Part shown: in pieces, positions 6,923-17,036 of the stretch | Layout of the letters: the number at the start of each line of letters is the position of its first letter | Position numbering within the stretch: position 1 is the first letter of the stretch | Assembly (NCBI GenBank): GCA_913020715.1 | Contig: CAJVZH010000017.1 | Span: 1-32,456, forward strand | From: an uncultured Gammaproteobacteria bacterium | GTDB lineage: Bacteria > Pseudomonadota > Gammaproteobacteria > PS1 > Pseudothioglobaceae | Length of the DNA stretch: 32,456 nucleotides | Reading direction: 5' to 3' | Notes under the pieces: generated by a model | Seen by the model: the letters and a program-made list of their open reading frames with translations, nothing else | Told to the model about the DNA's origin: nothing | Database searches by the model: none | Made by a program: the position numbers and the translations under genes

Positions 6923-8929
6923 TTAACTAATTTTCATCCCTGGTTTAGCGCCAGAATCAGGCGATAAAATGTGCAATGACTCGCCATCACCCGCAGCAAG
7001 AACCATGCCTTCCGACAAGCCAAATCGCATTTTTCTAGGCTCAAGATTAGCAACCATAACGGTTAGGCGCCCTTCTAGATCTTCGGGATTATAGTGTGCT
7101 TTAATGCCAGCAAAGACATTACGAGTAGAATCCTCACCAATATCAAGCGTCAGTTGAAGTAATTTGTCTGCACCTTCAACCGATTGGGCTTTGACAATCT
7201 TCGCTACTCTTAAGTCAATTTTGGCAAAATCATCGATTTGAATCATATTGTTTTCCTCTTTTTTGCTTATCTCTTTCTCAGTGCCGACACTTTGCTTAGA
7301 AGACTCAACAACTTTAGCAATCTGCTCATCCTCGATTCGAGTCATTAATGGCTTGAATTTATTAATTTGATGATTGATTAGCGGCGATCGAACCTCTGAC
7401 CAAACTAGCTCATCAATATTAAGAAATAACTCAGCCTGTTTTGCCATTTCTGGCAACACGGGTTTTAAATAAGTCATCAGCACTCTAAACAAGTTAATTG
7501 CAAAGGAGGTAACTTCATGCACTTCTTGCTCGCTGCCCGGCACTTTGGACATTTGCCAAGGTTTTTTCTCGTCAATGTACTGGTTTGCTTTGTCGGCCAA
7601 ACTCATAATTAAACGCATCGCTTGATTAAAATTACGCGCCTCATAATGCATTGCAATTTGATCGCCGGTTGTTACAAACTCATTATACAAATCCCTCTCT
7701 ATAACGCTTGCTGACAAGGTTTTGTCGTATTTTTTATATATAAATGAAGCGCAACGTGAGGCAATATTCACCACTTTTCCGACCAAATCCGAATTAACAC
7801 GTTGTTTAAAATCTTCCAAGTTAAGGTCAATGTCATCAATTTTAGCGGTCAGTTTATAAGCATAGTAATAACGCAAATATTCAGGATTAAGATTATCCAA
7901 ATAGGTTCTCGCCTGAATAAAGGTGCCACGAGACTTACTCATTTTTTTGCCATTAACCGTGAGGAATCCGTGGGCAAAAATAGCGGTTGGTGTTCTGAAA
8001 TCAGAGCCCATCAACATCGCTGGCCAGAATAGCGCGTGGAAATAGATAATGTCTTTACCAATAAAGTGATACATTTCTGCATCGGAATTTTTGCCACAAA
8101 AATCGTCAAAATTAACGTTGTTGCCGTCACAAAACTTTTTAAAACTCGCAAAATAGCCAATGGGTGCATCCAGCCAAACGTAAAAATATTTATCTTCAGT
8201 GCCTGGAATTTGAAAGCCAAAGTACGGCTTGTCTCGTGAAATATCCCACTGCTTGAGGCCCTGCTCAAACCACTCGGCCAGTTTGTTGCTTACTTCGTCT
8301 TGTAAGTGGCCTGCATTAGTCCAATCTTTAAGCGCTTGTTCAAATTGTGGCAGGTCAAAAAAGTAGTGCTCAGAGTCTTTTTCAATTGGGGTCGCGCCAG
8401 AAACAACCGACTTAGCATTGATGAGTTCAGTTGTAGAGTACGTTGCACCACAGGCCTCACAGTTATCACCGTACTGATCATCAGCGCTACACTTCGGGCA
8501 GGTGCCTTTGATAAAGCGATCTGGCAAAAACATTTGTTTTTCGGGGTCAAATGCTTGAGAAATGGTGCGCGTCTTTATGTAGCCCGCCTTGTTTAGACGA
8601 TTATAAATCTCACTCGATATTTCACGGTTTTCATCGGAATGGGTGGAGTGGTATTGACTGAAATTAATACTAAAGTCAGCAAAGTCGGCTTGATGACGCT
8701 CACTCACAGCACCAATCAACTCTTCAGGCGTAATACCCATCTCATCGGCTTTAAGCATGATAGGCGTGCCATGAGCATCATCGGCACAAACATAGTGACA
8801 CTCATTGCCCATCATCTTCTGGAATCTTACCCAGATATCGGTTTGAATGTATTCGAGCAAATGCCCCAAATGAATTTCGCCATTGGCGTAAGGAAGTGCT
8901 GAAGTAACGAGAATTCTGCGTTTAGACAT
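6923..8929 (-). CDS. metG: methionyl-tRNA synthetase
   Basis: A cytosolic class I synthetase charging tRNA(Met) with methionine. The 668-residue protein has the class I signatures HLGH (20-23) and KMSKS (329-333) for ATP binding. It also has a zinc knuckle with C144, C147, C157 and C160 in the connective-peptide insertion, an anticodon-binding helical domain, and a C-terminal tRNA-binding/dimerisation domain from about residue 566 ([15 protein letters not shown]). Length and architecture are those of the E. coli type. A Glu/Lys-rich linker precedes the C-terminal domain. It is divergent from apbC with about 90 bp between starts, and tRNA-Ser(GGA) follows 11 nt downstream on the same strand. 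Confidence 0.97.
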   Translation of the reverse strand: MSKRRILVTSALPYANGEIHLGHLLEYIQTDIWVRFQKMMGNECHYVCADDAHGTPIMLKADEMGITPEELIGAVSERHQADFADFSINFSQYHSTHSDENREISSEIYNRLNKAGYIKTRTISQAFDPEKQMFLPDRFIKGTCPKCSADDQYGDNCEACGATYSTTELINAKSVVSGATPIEKDSEHYFFDLPQFEQALKDWTNAGHLQDEVSNKLAEWFEQGLKQWDISRDKPYFGFQIPGTEDKYFYVWLDAPIGYFASFKKFCDGNNVNFDDFCGKNSDAEMYHFIGKDIIYFHALFWPAMLMGSDFRTPTAIFAHGFLTVNGKKMSKSRGTFIQARTYLDNLNPEYLRYYYAYKLTAKIDDIDLNLEDFKQRVNSDLVGKVVNIASRCASFIYKKYDKTLSASVIERDLYNEFVTTGDQIAMHYEARNFNQAMRLIMSLADKANQYIDEKKPWQMSKVPGSEQEVHEVTSFAINLFRVLMTYLKPVLPEMAKQAELFLNIDELVWSEVRSPLINHQINKFKPLMTRIEDEQIAKVVESSKQSVGTEKEISKKEENNMIQIDDFAKIDLRVAKIVKAQSVEGADKLLQLTLDIGEDSTRNVFAGIKAHYNPEDLEGRLTVMVANLEPRKMRFGLSEGMVLAAGDGESLHILSPDSGAKPGMKIS

Positions 8930-8984
8930 GCTTAATGATCAATAGGCTCAACATAAATTAAGGTGTTGAGGGTCTGTTGTGCGA

Positions 8985-9002
8985 TAAAATAGCGCTATTT
9001 TA
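8985..9002. promoter_or_regulatory. 18-bp perfect palindrome between divergent metG and apbC
   Basis: TAAAATAGCGCTATTTTA reads identically on both strands, and each arm offers a -10-like TAAAAT pointing outward. It lies in the 91-bp interval between two divergent start codons, 18 bp from that of apbC. It could be a symmetrical divergent promoter core or a protein-binding site. No convincing -35 at a standard spacing was found for either direction. Confidence 0.4.
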
Positions 9003-9020
9003 CCGACTGGAGTCAATCAA

Positions 9021-10103
9021 TTGACAAATTTAAGCCAAGAGAGTGTTGAGAAATTACTATCAACTGTCGTTGACAAACACACCTCGCAGGACATTGTTTC
9101 ATCCGAATCTATTAAGGCCATCAACATTGAAGGCAATAAACTGAATATTGAGGTTGTTCTCAAGTACCCTGCAAACAGTTATCACACCGAACTCAAGCAG
9201 TCAATTAAAACGGCACTGTCCGATTCTGGCGCTTCTGATCTGAATATTTCGATTAGCTCAAAAATCACCTCGCACGCAACTCAAAACGGCGCCAATGCCT
9301 TGCCAGGCATTAAAAATATTATTGCCGTTGCTTCTGGTAAAGGTGGCGTTGGCAAATCAACGACATCGGTTAATCTTGCACTTGCGCTTCATAACGAAGG
9401 TGCCAAGGTTGCTATTCTTGATGCAGACATTTACGGCCCTTCTCAACCGCGCATGCTAGGAGTAAAAGACCTCAAGCCTGAAGGCACAGAGAGCGGCAAT
9501 ATGGTGCCCGTTTCGGCCCACGGAATCCAAAGCATGTCGATTGGTTACTTAGTCGACGAAGCCTCACCAATGGTTTGGCGTGGCCCGATGGTAACCCAAG
9601 CCCTAGATCAGCTGATTCACAAGACAGAGTGGAATGATATTGATTATATGATTATCGACATGCCACCGGGTACCGGCGATACTCAGCTCACTATTTCACA
9701 AAAAATCCCAGTCAGTGGCGCAGTTATCGTCACAACACCTCAGGACATCGCATTAATTGATGCGAAAAAAGGTCTGGCAATGTTTGAGAAAGTCAATATA
9801 CCTATTCTTGGAATTATTGAAAATATGTCGATGCATATTTGCTCCAGCTGCGGTCATGCCGAGGCTATTTTTGGCCGTGGTGGTGGTGCGGATATGGCGA
9901 GAGACTCAGGCGCAGAATTCTTAGGCGCACTGCCTTTAGAGATTAACATTAGAACCGATGTAGACGAAGGTACACCGACGGTTGTTAAGGACCCGCAGGG
10001 GAAAACAGCTGAAATTTATAAAGACATTGCTAGGAAGTTGGCTGCATCGCTTTCACTTCAGAGTGAGAGTGTCGGCGCTTTCCCTAATATTACGATTGAG
10101 TAG
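9021..10103 (+). CDS. apbC: iron-sulfur cluster carrier ATPase ApbC (Mrp)
   Basis: A P-loop NTPase of the Mrp/NBP35 family that binds and transfers [4Fe-4S] clusters to apoproteins in the cytosol. Of 360 residues, about 1-80 form a MIP18/DUF59-like N-terminal domain. A deviant Walker A GKGGVGKST (106-114) follows, then a switch region DADIYGPSQP (134-143) and the cluster-binding CSSC (274-277). Translation starts at TTG, supported by GGAG at 9009-9012 with 8 nt spacing. The gene ends 18 nt from the end of the convergent fdx gene, so it sits tail-to-tail with the isc operon, which makes the clusters it carries. Confidence 0.95.
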   Translation: MTNLSQESVEKLLSTVVDKHTSQDIVSSESIKAINIEGNKLNIEVVLKYPANSYHTELKQSIKTALSDSGASDLNISISSKITSHATQNGANALPGIKNIIAVASGKGGVGKSTTSVNLALALHNEGAKVAILDADIYGPSQPRMLGVKDLKPEGTESGNMVPVSAHGIQSMSIGYLVDEASPMVWRGPMVTQALDQLIHKTEWNDIDYMIIDMPPGTGDTQLTISQKIPVSGAVIVTTPQDIALIDAKKGLAMFEKVNIPILGIIENMSMHICSSCGHAEAIFGRGGGADMARDSGAEFLGALPLEINIRTDVDEGTPTVVKDPQGKTAEIYKDIARKLAASLSLQSESVGAFPNITIE

Positions 10104-10121
10104 TTTAAGAGACCTTTGCAA

Positions 10122-10460
10122 TTAATGCATTTCAGAAACTTGGTTGATTGTGTACTTCGGTATTTCAATCACCAGGTCTTCATCTTGCAAAATAGCCTGA
10201 CAAGACAGTCTAGAGTCTGGATCGAGACCCCATGCCTTATCCAATAAATCGTCCTCAGTTTCATCGGACTCCTTCATAGAGTCAAAGCCTTCACGAATAT
10301 GAATGTGGCATGTTGTGCATGCGTTTGACATTTCACAAGCGTGTTCAATTTCAATATCGTTGGCTAATAGAGCTCGACAAACACTCGTCCCTTTGTCCGC
10401 ATTAATGACAACGCCCTCAGGACAAAACTCTTCATTAGGAAGGATGATTATTTGTGGCAC
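10122..10460 (-). CDS. fdx: ISC-type [2Fe-2S] ferredoxin
   Basis: Last gene of the isc operon. This adrenodoxin-like ferredoxin supplies electrons for cluster assembly on IscU. The 112 residues carry the cluster ligands C42, C48, C51 and C87 (C-x5-C-x2-C...C), and the acidic DETEDDLLD patch is typical of partner recognition. The start is GTG at 10460, made convincing by AAGGAG six nt upstream, right after the hscA stop codon. No iscX follows; the next gene is the convergent apbC. Confidence 0.95.
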   Translation of the reverse strand: MPQIIILPNEEFCPEGVVINADKGTSVCRALLANDIEIEHACEMSNACTTCHIHIREGFDSMKESDETEDDLLDKAWGLDPDSRLSCQAILQDEDLVIEIPKYTINQVSEMH

Positions 10461-10474
10461 TATTAACTCCTTAG

Positions 10475-12325
10475 TTATTCGTTAAATTCTTCAACACTAT
10501 GACCTTGCATGACGCTCATAATGGATTTATTCATGCGCATTTCTACAAATTTTGCGCTTTTAGCTTCCAGCGCATCAACGCTAGTTTTAATTTCAGTTGC
10601 ATCGTCTGAACTAATAACAGATTGCAGTTGATCTCTTGCATCAAGAATTTCTTTCAGCATCGCCTCATCAAGTAAATGTTTATCCAAACTTAACGCGGAA
10701 TCAATCGCCTCAATAGTACGCTCAGCATCTACCTTTTGCTCGTGGAGCTGCCTTAGCAAGACGTCTTCTTGAGCAAAAATAATGGAGTCTTTCAGCATTT
10801 TTTCAACTTCAGCATCACTAAGGCCAAAAGAAGGCTTAATGACTACTTCAGCCTTAACGCCTGACGTTTTCTCCGAGGCGTTGACCGACAAAAGACCGTC
10901 AGCGTCCACTTGAAATTCCACATGAATTCTAGCACTGCCAGCCACCATCGGCGGGATTCCTTTTAGTTCAAAACTTCCAAGAGAGCGGCAATCTTGCGTT
11001 AACTCGCGTTCGCCTTGGTACACATGAATACTCATGCCGGTTTGGCCGTCTTTAAAAGTTGTAAATTCTTGTGCTCTAGAAATAGGAATGGTGGTGTTTC
11101 TGTGAATCACCTTTTCAACCAAGCCACCCATGGTTTCTAAACCCAGTGAAAGGGGTAATACGTCTAGCAGTAACAGGTCATCCTTGCTTTTATTTCCGGC
11201 CAATATATTGGCCTGAATCGCTGCACCCTTTGCAACCACCTCATCGGGGTTAATTGAGCACAGTACGTGCCTATCAAAAAGCGCGCCTACTTGTTCGCGA
11301 ATAATTGGCATGCGAGTTGAGCCGCCAACCATGACCACGTCCTTCACTTCCGAGATTTCAACCGACGCATCTCTTAGGGCTCTTTTACTGAGCAACAAAG
11401 TTCTTTTTAACAGCGGTGTTGCCAATGTATCAAAATGCGCTCTAGTGATTTTATAAGATCTGTCGTCAAAGCTAAACTCCGCGCTATTTTTCGTTGTGAG
11501 AGTTTCTTTTGCCTGACGTGAAAACAATTTTAAATTTTGTATTTGAGCAGGCGAAAGTGCATCCAATTCAAGTAATTTTTTACAATCATCGGCGATTAGT
11601 TGATCAAAATCATCGCCGCCTAAATTTGAATCGCCACCGGTTGCCAGTACTTGGAAAACGCCTTTTTTAAAGCTTAAAATAGAGATATCAAAAGTGCCAC
11701 CACCTAAGTCGTACACGGCATGAATGCCCTCTTCACCCGACTCTAAGCCGTAAGCAATAGCTGCAGCCGTTGGTTCATTTAACAACCTTAAGACATTAAT
11801 GCCCGCTAAGGTTGCGGCATCTTTTGTTGATTGTCTTTGGGCGTCATTAAAATAAGCCGGCACGGTGATCACCGCACCCACCAAATCACCACCCAAGGCG
11901 CTTTCAGCACGATGCTTCAATGCCGAGAGGATACTCGCAGAAATTTCGACAGCTGAAAGATCGCCCATCGCTGTTTGAAAGAGAACGTTGTTGCCATTTT
12001 CAAGCAATCGATAAGGGCAGTTCTTGAGTTCGCTAACTTCTGTAAAGCTCAAACCCATAAAGCGTTTGACCGATAAAATAGTATTAGTTGGGTCGGTTGT
12101 TGCGTAATGACAAGCATCACAACCCACAATCGGTTTTTTGCCCTGACCGCAATGGACAACAGAGGGCAACATCGCCTCATTATTGTCATCGGTAAAGAGT
12201 GTTACTTGGCCACTCATCACACTTGCAACTAATGAATTGGTTGTTCCTAAGTCGATACCACAAGCTAATTGATGGTGGTGTGGTGCCGTTGATTGGCCGG
12301 GTTCTGAAATTTGTAATAATGCCAT
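10475..12325 (-). CDS. hscA: Fe-S assembly Hsp70 chaperone HscA
   Basis: A specialised Hsp70 that, with the J-protein HscB, binds the LPPVK motif of IscU and drives release of the assembled cluster by ATP hydrolysis. At 616 residues it has the expected HscA length. Its nucleotide-binding domain shows the phosphate-1 motif GIDLGTTNS (24-32), [11 protein letters not shown], the phosphate-2 motif [10 protein letters not shown] and VGGSTRMP. A substrate-binding beta domain and an alpha-helical lid follow (from about 385). It lies 25 nt downstream of hscB and 14 nt upstream of fdx, inside the operon, and its cognate target motif is present in the IscU of this window. Confidence 0.97.
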   Translation of the reverse strand: MALLQISEPGQSTAPHHHQLACGIDLGTTNSLVASVMSGQVTLFTDDNNEAMLPSVVHCGQGKKPIVGCDACHYATTDPTNTILSVKRFMGLSFTEVSELKNCPYRLLENGNNVLFQTAMGDLSAVEISASILSALKHRAESALGGDLVGAVITVPAYFNDAQRQSTKDAATLAGINVLRLLNEPTAAAIAYGLESGEEGIHAVYDLGGGTFDISILSFKKGVFQVLATGGDSNLGGDDFDQLIADDCKKLLELDALSPAQIQNLKLFSRQAKETLTTKNSAEFSFDDRSYKITRAHFDTLATPLLKRTLLLSKRALRDASVEISEVKDVVMVGGSTRMPIIREQVGALFDRHVLCSINPDEVVAKGAAIQANILAGNKSKDDLLLLDVLPLSLGLETMGGLVEKVIHRNTTIPISRAQEFTTFKDGQTGMSIHVYQGERELTQDCRSLGSFELKGIPPMVAGSARIHVEFQVDADGLLSVNASEKTSGVKAEVVIKPSFGLSDAEVEKMLKDSIIFAQEDVLLRQLHEQKVDAERTIEAIDSALSLDKHLLDEAMLKEILDARDQLQSVISSDDATEIKTSVDALEAKSAKFVEMRMNKSIMSVMQGHSVEEFNE

Positions 12326-12350
12326 GTTTTGTATTATTCTTATATTGCAG

Positions 12351-12866
12351 CTACAACCACTCGTCCATGAGACGGTTCGCTTCTTTATTAAGCTGCGAAT
12401 AAAACTTCAGTTCGCGCACCAAATTTTTCACTTTTTGCAAACCATCCGAGCCTGCAAAAGAGACCGAAATAGCAGCAACATTTTCAGCGATGTGCGATTG
12501 AATGTCGCCAATGTAATCATCCAAACCCAACTCGTCTTGTTGAGACTTAATACTATCAAGCTGCTCCCGAAGTTCAATTTGTGCCATCAGAAAACTCACA
12601 TCCATTTGCGTGTCTTTGTGATCAAAAGGATCAATTCCCTCAAGTGTCAACAAATAACTGGCACGTTCAAGAGGCGATTTTAGCGCATCATAAGCAGAGT
12701 TGATCAATGAGGTATTTTGTAAAGCCTGCAACTGCTCTGAAGGACTCTTTGAAGCAAATTTGTCCGGGTGGAACTTGGAAACTTGCGTCTGATAAGCGCT
12801 ACTTAATGCTTGATCGTCGATTGCAAAGGTAGCCTCAAGATCAAACAATTCAAAATAATTTTGCAT
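12351..12866 (-). CDS. hscB: Fe-S assembly co-chaperone HscB
   Basis: A 171-residue J-domain protein that delivers IscU to HscA and stimulates its ATPase. The J domain occupies about residues 1-75 with the HPD tripeptide at 33-35. The C-terminal three-helix domain (about 85-171) is the IscU-binding region. Position and length are canonical: 33 nt after iscA and 25 nt before hscA. Confidence 0.95.
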   Translation of the reverse strand: MQNYFELFDLEATFAIDDQALSSAYQTQVSKFHPDKFASKSPSEQLQALQNTSLINSAYDALKSPLERASYLLTLEGIDPFDHKDTQMDVSFLMAQIELREQLDSIKSQQDELGLDDYIGDIQSHIAENVAAISVSFAGSDGLQKVKNLVRELKFYSQLNKEANRLMDEWL

Positions 12867-12899
12867 TGGCTTACTAAATTGGAAATTTAACGAAACTGT

Positions 12900-13223
12900 T
12901 TAAACAGTAAACGATTCACCGCAACCGCATTCGGCCTTGGAGTTTGGATTGTTGAACTCGAAGCCCTCGTTGAGACCTTCTTTTTGGTAATCCACTTCGG
13001 TACCATCAATGTAGATCAAACTTTTAGCATCAACAATAACTTGTACACCCTTGTCCTCAAAAACACTGTCGTCTTCGTTAAGGTCATCAACAAATTCCAT
13101 ATTGTAACCCAAACCAGAGCAACCCGTCGTTTGTACAGAAAGACGCACACCAATACCCGAGCCACGGTTGCTTAAATAATCAACCATGCGCGCTGCAGCT
13201 TTAGTGGTAAGGGAAATTGCCAT
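12900..13223 (-). CDS. iscA: A-type Fe-S carrier IscA
   Basis: A-type carrier that accepts clusters or iron and passes Fe-S to client proteins, important for [4Fe-4S] maturation in aerobic cells. At 107 residues it has the three invariant cysteines C35, C99 and C101, the last two in the C-terminal ECGCGESF motif. It begins 2 nt after the iscU stop in the operon, which separates it from ErpA or SufA paralogues by context. Confidence 0.95.
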   Translation of the reverse strand: MAISLTTKAAARMVDYLSNRGSGIGVRLSVQTTGCSGLGYNMEFVDDLNEDDSVFEDKGVQVIVDAKSLIYIDGTEVDYQKEGLNEGFEFNNPNSKAECGCGESFTV

Positions 13224-13225
13224 AA

Positions 13226-13606
13226 TTATCCAGCTTTTTCTTTTAGATCGTTAATCGCCGCTTTAATCGCATCTTCAGCCAAAACTGAGCAATGGATTTT
13301 CACCGGAGGGAGCTCTAACTCTTCAACAATTTCGGTATTTTTGATTTGTGCCGCTTCGTCCAATGTCTTGCCCTTAACCCACTCTGTTAATAGAGAAGAT
13401 GAGGCAATGGCAGAACCGCAACCGTATGTTTTGAACTTTGCATCTTCAATAACGCCATTGGCGTCAACCTGAATTTGCAAGCGCATTACATCGCCACACG
13501 CCGGTGCACCAACCATACCAGTACCTACATTTTTAGCATCTTTATCTAAAACACCTACATTTCTAGGGTTTTCATAATGATCCAATACTTTTTTTCCATA
13601 CGCCAT
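13226..13606 (-). CDS. iscU: Fe-S cluster scaffold IscU
   Basis: The scaffold on which [2Fe-2S] clusters are built from sulfur given by IscS and electrons from Fdx. In 126 residues the ligands C37, D39, C63 and C106 are in place, along with the HscA recognition motif LPPVK (99-103). The start has a good ribosome site, AGGAG six nt upstream. The 76-bp gap from iscS is the longest in the operon and contains weak inverted repeats, which might mark an RNA processing point. Confidence 0.97.
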   Translation of the reverse strand: MAYGKKVLDHYENPRNVGVLDKDAKNVGTGMVGAPACGDVMRLQIQVDANGVIEDAKFKTYGCGSAIASSSLLTEWVKGKTLDEAAQIKNTEIVEELELPPVKIHCSVLAEDAIKAAINDLKEKAG

Positions 13607-13682
13607 AAATTACTCCTGTTTAACGCTTAAATTTCATTCTACACCGCTAAGGTGCCTATTAATATCACAAATATAGGTGTCT

Positions 13683-14897
13683 TTAGTGGGCAGCCCACTC
13701 AACAGTACTTAAATCAATACCGTCTTTAAACATATCCCATAAAGGCGACAAATCTCTCAATTTTTGAACTTTTTCTCTAACAAGTGTGATTGCCTCATCA
13801 ACTTCACTTTCTGTCGTATAACGACCAATGGTGAAGCGAATTGAGCTATGTGCTAGCTCATCACTCAACCCCAGCGCACGAAGCACATATGACGGCTCCA
13901 AACTGGCTGAAGTACAAGCCGAACCAGAAGATACAGCAATATCAGAAATTGCCATCATCAATGATTCGCCTTCAACATAGTTAAAGCTGATGTTTAAGTT
14001 GCCAGGGATACGGCTTTCCATATCGCCATTAATCACAACTTCTTCCATGTCGGTAAATCCTGCCAACAGGCGATCACGCAATTTTTCAATTTTTTGGTTT
14101 TCTTCTTTCATTTCAGCTTCGGCAATAGCGAAAGCCTCACCCATACCAACAATTTGGTGCGTTGCCAAGGTGCCAGAACGCATACCGCGCTCATGACCAC
14201 CACCGTGCATTTGCGCTTCGATACGCACACGTGGCTTACGTCTAACGTATAAAGCACCCATGCCTTTAGGGCCATAAATTTTGTGTGCAGAGAAACTCAT
14301 TAAATCCACAGGAAGAGACTCTAAATCGATATCCACCTTGCCTGCAGACTGCGCTGCATCCACATGGAAAAATGTTTTGTTTGTTCGGCAAATATCACCA
14401 ATTGTCTGAAGGTCTTGAATGACGCCAATTTCATTATTAACATGCATGATAGAGACCAAAATTGTGTCTTCGCGCAATGCTGCTTTAAAGACTTCAATGT
14501 CCAATAAACCATTAGCCATTGGATCAAGATAAGTTACCTCAAAGCCTTCACGCTCCAATTGGCGACAAGTATCAAGCACCGCCTTGTGTTCAGTTTTAAG
14601 GGTAATAATATGCTTACCACGCTTGTGATAAAACTGCGCAATACCTTTAATTGCTAAATTATCCGACTCGGTTGCACCCGACGTCCAAACAATTTCTCTT
14701 GGATCGGCGCCCACTAAGCTTGCCACCTGATCTCTTGCAATGTCAATGGCTTTCTCAGCCTGCCAGCCGTAATAATGCGAGCGAGAGGCGGCGTTACCAA
14801 AATTACCTTCCATTGTTAGGCATTCGACCATCTTTTTAGCAACACGCTCATCTACTGGCGTGGTTGCTGAATAATCCATATAAGTTGGAGTTGACAT
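13683..14897 (-). CDS. iscS: cysteine desulfurase IscS
   Basis: A PLP enzyme that converts cysteine to alanine and hands the persulfide sulfur to IscU, and also to tRNA thiolation and other pathways. The 404-residue protein carries the PLP lysine K206 ([11 protein letters not shown]), H104 of the KTEHKA motif, and the mobile-loop catalytic C328 in [10 protein letters not shown], at the same positions as in E. coli. It begins 2 nt after the iscR stop, with AAGGA upstream. Confidence 0.98.
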   Translation of the reverse strand: MSTPTYMDYSATTPVDERVAKKMVECLTMEGNFGNAASRSHYYGWQAEKAIDIARDQVASLVGADPREIVWTSGATESDNLAIKGIAQFYHKRGKHIITLKTEHKAVLDTCRQLEREGFEVTYLDPMANGLLDIEVFKAALREDTILVSIMHVNNEIGVIQDLQTIGDICRTNKTFFHVDAAQSAGKVDIDLESLPVDLMSFSAHKIYGPKGMGALYVRRKPRVRIEAQMHGGGHERGMRSGTLATHQIVGMGEAFAIAEAEMKEENQKIEKLRDRLLAGFTDMEEVVINGDMESRIPGNLNISFNYVEGESLMMAISDIAVSSGSACTSASLEPSYVLRALGLSDELAHSSIRFTIGRYTTESEVDEAITLVREKVQKLRDLSPLWDMFKDGIDLSTVEWAAH

Positions 14898-14899
14898 TT

Positions 14900-15334
14900 C
14901 TATATTTCCTTATCTATTAAATTTTTATGGATGTTGTAATCATCCATTACTTGTTGAAGATTTTTATCGCTTAAAAAACTTCTTATTTGATCGCTCACTT
15001 CACACCACAAATGATGCGATACGCATTCGCGACCTCTCAAGCAATTTTTCAGTCCATGGCAACGTCGAAGATCAATATTCTCATCAACTGCCTCAATAAT
15101 CTGGGTTAAAGTCACATCTTCCGCAGGTGGACTTAAAAGGTAACCACCACCAGGGCCACGAACGCTTTTTACCAATGATGCTTTACGTAATTTGGCAAAC
15201 AGTTGCTCTAGGTATGAAAGCGAAATATTTTGCCTCTGCGAAATAATGTCAAGCGTTACAGGCCTGCCAGTATCGTTGGACGCAAGATCAAGCATTGCAG
15301 TTACAGCATAGCGGCCTTTTGTCGTCAGTTGCAT
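14900..15334 (-). CDS. iscR: Fe-S-sensing transcriptional regulator IscR
   Basis: An Rrf2-family winged-helix regulator that binds a [2Fe-2S] cluster and represses the isc operon when clusters are plentiful. In 144 residues the DNA-binding domain (about 1-80) includes [24 protein letters not shown], given here only as a marker of positions 37-60. The cluster ligands C92, C98, C104 and H107 match E. coli IscR exactly. A GGAG lies 5 nt from the start, and a type-1-like IscR site overlaps its promoter, so autoregulation is expected. Confidence 0.97.
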   Translation of the reverse strand: MQLTTKGRYAVTAMLDLASNDTGRPVTLDIISQRQNISLSYLEQLFAKLRKASLVKSVRGPGGGYLLSPPAEDVTLTQIIEAVDENIDLRRCHGLKNCLRGRECVSHHLWCEVSDQIRSFLSDKNLQQVMDDYNIHKNLIDKEI

Positions 15335-15363
15335 TACATCTCCAGTGGAAATAAGTTGGCAAT

Positions 15364-15393
15364 ATTATACAATTGACCCAGTAAAACAGTCAA
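15364..15393 (-). promoter_or_regulatory. isc operon promoter
   Basis: On the minus strand TTGACT (15388-15393) is followed after 18 nt by a perfect TATAAT (15364-15369). The predicted RNA start is about 20-25 nt upstream of the iscR ATG. Confidence 0.7.
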
Positions 15394-15397
15394 GTAT
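15373..15397 (-). promoter_or_regulatory. probable type-1 IscR binding site
   Basis: The left half ATACTTGACT is a full match to the known type-1 IscR half-site. The right half is degenerate, as in the E. coli iscR promoter (ACTGGG here). It covers the -35 element, as expected for repression by holo-IscR. Confidence 0.6.
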
Positions 15398-15413
15398 TAA
15401 ATTCACTTATTAC

Positions 15414-16118
15414 TTAACTTTTTTCACTGTCTGCAGCGTCATCAATTTGTTTCTGCTCTTCAGAAACATAAAAAGCATTGGAGACCTTCTCTAACTGTTT
15501 ATCGATATCCGCCAAATGTTCAATAATTGACTTCACCGCTTTGACGGTAGGATCACTTTCATTGGCACTGGTACTAACAGCATAAGAGTCAAACTTATCA
15601 CTGTCACCCACCTTCTTATCGAGCACACGGCCAGGAATACCAACCACAGTGCAATTATCATCAATGGACTTAACCACAACCGAATTCGAGCCAACACGTA
15701 CGTTGTTTCCAAGCGTGATTGGGCCTAAAATTTTAGCACCCGCACCAATCACCACCCCGTCTTTCAAGGTTGGATGGCGCTTCTCTTTATTCCAGGTTGT
15801 ACCACCCAAAGTAACGCCGTGATACATCATGCAGTCGTCACCGATTTCAGCGGTTTCACCAATGACGACACCCATGCCGTGATCGATAAAAAAACGTCGG
15901 CCAATAACAGCCCCTGGATGGATCTCAATACCGGTCACCCAGCGCGCAAATGTCGAAATAAATCGTGCGAGCCAAAACAACTTCCAACCCCAAAGCATAT
16001 GGGTGAAGCGGTAAAAAATAATGGCTTGCACGCCAGAATAACAAGTAATAATCTCAAACATATTACGAGCGGCTGGATCGCGCTTAAAAACGCTACGGAT
16101 GTCTTCAATCATTTTCAT
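15414..16118 (-). CDS. cysE: serine O-acetyltransferase
   Basis: A trimeric, left-handed beta-helix acetyltransferase that makes O-acetylserine from serine and acetyl-CoA, the first step of cysteine synthesis. From the chosen start ([19 protein letters not shown]) it has 234 residues. The hexapeptide region shows [20 protein letters not shown], catalytic His in [12 protein letters not shown] and [11 protein letters not shown] start at 16181 would add 21 residues, but these lie upstream of an extended -10 box whose RNA should begin at this ATG, and family members begin at this point. Located 80 bp upstream of iscR, it supplies the cysteine that IscS consumes. The same arrangement is known from other proteobacteria such as Azotobacter. 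Confidence 0.93.
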   Translation of the reverse strand: MKMIEDIRSVFKRDPAARNMFEIITCYSGVQAIIFYRFTHMLWGWKLFWLARFISTFARWVTGIEIHPGAVIGRRFFIDHGMGVVIGETAEIGDDCMMYHGVTLGGTTWNKEKRHPTLKDGVVIGAGAKILGPITLGNNVRVGSNSVVVKSIDDNCTVVGIPGRVLDKKVGDSDKFDSYAVSTSANESDPTVKAVKSIIEHLADIDKQLEKVSNAFYVSEEQKQIDDAADSEKS

Positions 16119-16125
16119 GCGAAAA

Positions 16126-16134
16126 ATTATACCA
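16126..16134 (-). promoter_or_regulatory. extended -10 promoter of cysE
   Basis: The minus-strand sequence TGGTATAAT fits the TGnTATAAT extended -10 consensus, which can work without a -35, and I see no -35. Transcription should start about 7 nt downstream, which is essentially the cysE ATG at 16118. Confidence 0.5.
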
Positions 16135-16190
16135 TATTGGCTTTGAAGTGAGCTAATACGAAAGCCATTGTTGGCATACAAAATACAGGC

Positions 16191-17036
16191 TTATTCGTCG
16201 TAAGAGTGACTTGACTTAAACCGACGATAACTCCATAGATATTGCTCTGGACACTGACGAACAAGCGCCTCAATAGCGGCGTTCATTTTGCTTACTTGTG
16301 CGAGCACATCATCTGCACCTGTAAGAATATCAATTGGCTCGGCAATCAGATCAAATCCTTGACCCTTGTCAAGTCGCTTAGCCCAAAGCATAACCACCTT
16401 AGCATTATTCTTTTTGGCCAGCTTTGCCAGCAAGGTCATGGTGTTGACAGGGTGATTGAAAAACGGCGCCATGATGCCACCCTCATCCCCTGGATCTTGG
16501 TCTGGCAAAATGCCAATCAACTGCCCTTTCGCCATTGCTCGTTGCAATTTAAGAACGCCTGATTTATCGGCACTTGCCATCGTTAAATTACCCTGATTTC
16601 TACGCTCAAAAAGATAAGTATTTTGCTCTTGTTTGCTCAGTGGTTTGTAGAGAAAAGTAAGCGCCCTCTCGCATGCAATCACTCGTCCTGTTATCTCCCA
16701 GCAACCCATATGCGGCGTTAATAGAATTGTTTTTTCAGCGCCATCCAGATGTTCTTTTCCAATAAAACGACGAATATATTTTGCATTAACTTTAAAACTT
16801 TTATTCCACACCCAACCCGATTCTGAAAGACCTTTGCCTGTTTCAATCAGTGACTTCTTAAGAAGAGAATCGCGCTCTTGTTGAGACAATTCCGGAAAAC
16901 AGAGTGCTATATTTTGAAACGTTACTCGCTTGGCATCAGAGCCAAAACGATACAACAACCTTCCAATTGTTGCACCAAGAAGGTGATTCAACCCAAGCGG
17001 CAGAATCGAACAAAAAAACAAAAAAAATCTAATCAT
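16191..17036 (-). CDS. LpxL/HtrB-like lysophospholipid acyltransferase family protein
   Basis: An inner-membrane acyltransferase of the family that adds secondary acyl chains to lipid A or related lipids. From this start it has 281 residues. An N-terminal membrane anchor (about 1-20) is followed by the catalytic HX4E motif HMGCWE (109-114), and by LPDQDPGDEGG (177-187) with the acceptor-site FF motif (APFFNHP). An ATG 21 nt upstream exists, but the chosen one overlaps the stop of the preceding peptidase gene as ATGA, typical translational coupling. Whether it acts on lipid A or on another lipid cannot be told; the sequence is more divergent than a standard LpxL. Confidence 0.85.
   Translation of the reverse strand: MIRFFLFFCSILPLGLNHLLGATIGRLLYRFGSDAKRVTFQNIALCFPELSQQERDSLLKKSLIETGKGLSESGWVWNKSFKVNAKYIRRFIGKEHLDGAEKTILLTPHMGCWEITGRVIACERALTFLYKPLSKQEQNTYLFERRNQGNLTMASADKSGVLKLQRAMAKGQLIGILPDQDPGDEGGIMAPFFNHPVNTMTLLAKLAKKNNAKVVMLWAKRLDKGQGFDLIAEPIDILTGADDVLAQVSKMNAAIEALVRQCPEQYLWSYRRFKSSHSYDE

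Noticed and set aside
13641-13680. Inverted repeats in the iscS-iscU gap
   Set aside because: Stems are only 4-5 bp with no T-tract; too weak to call a processing or termination element.
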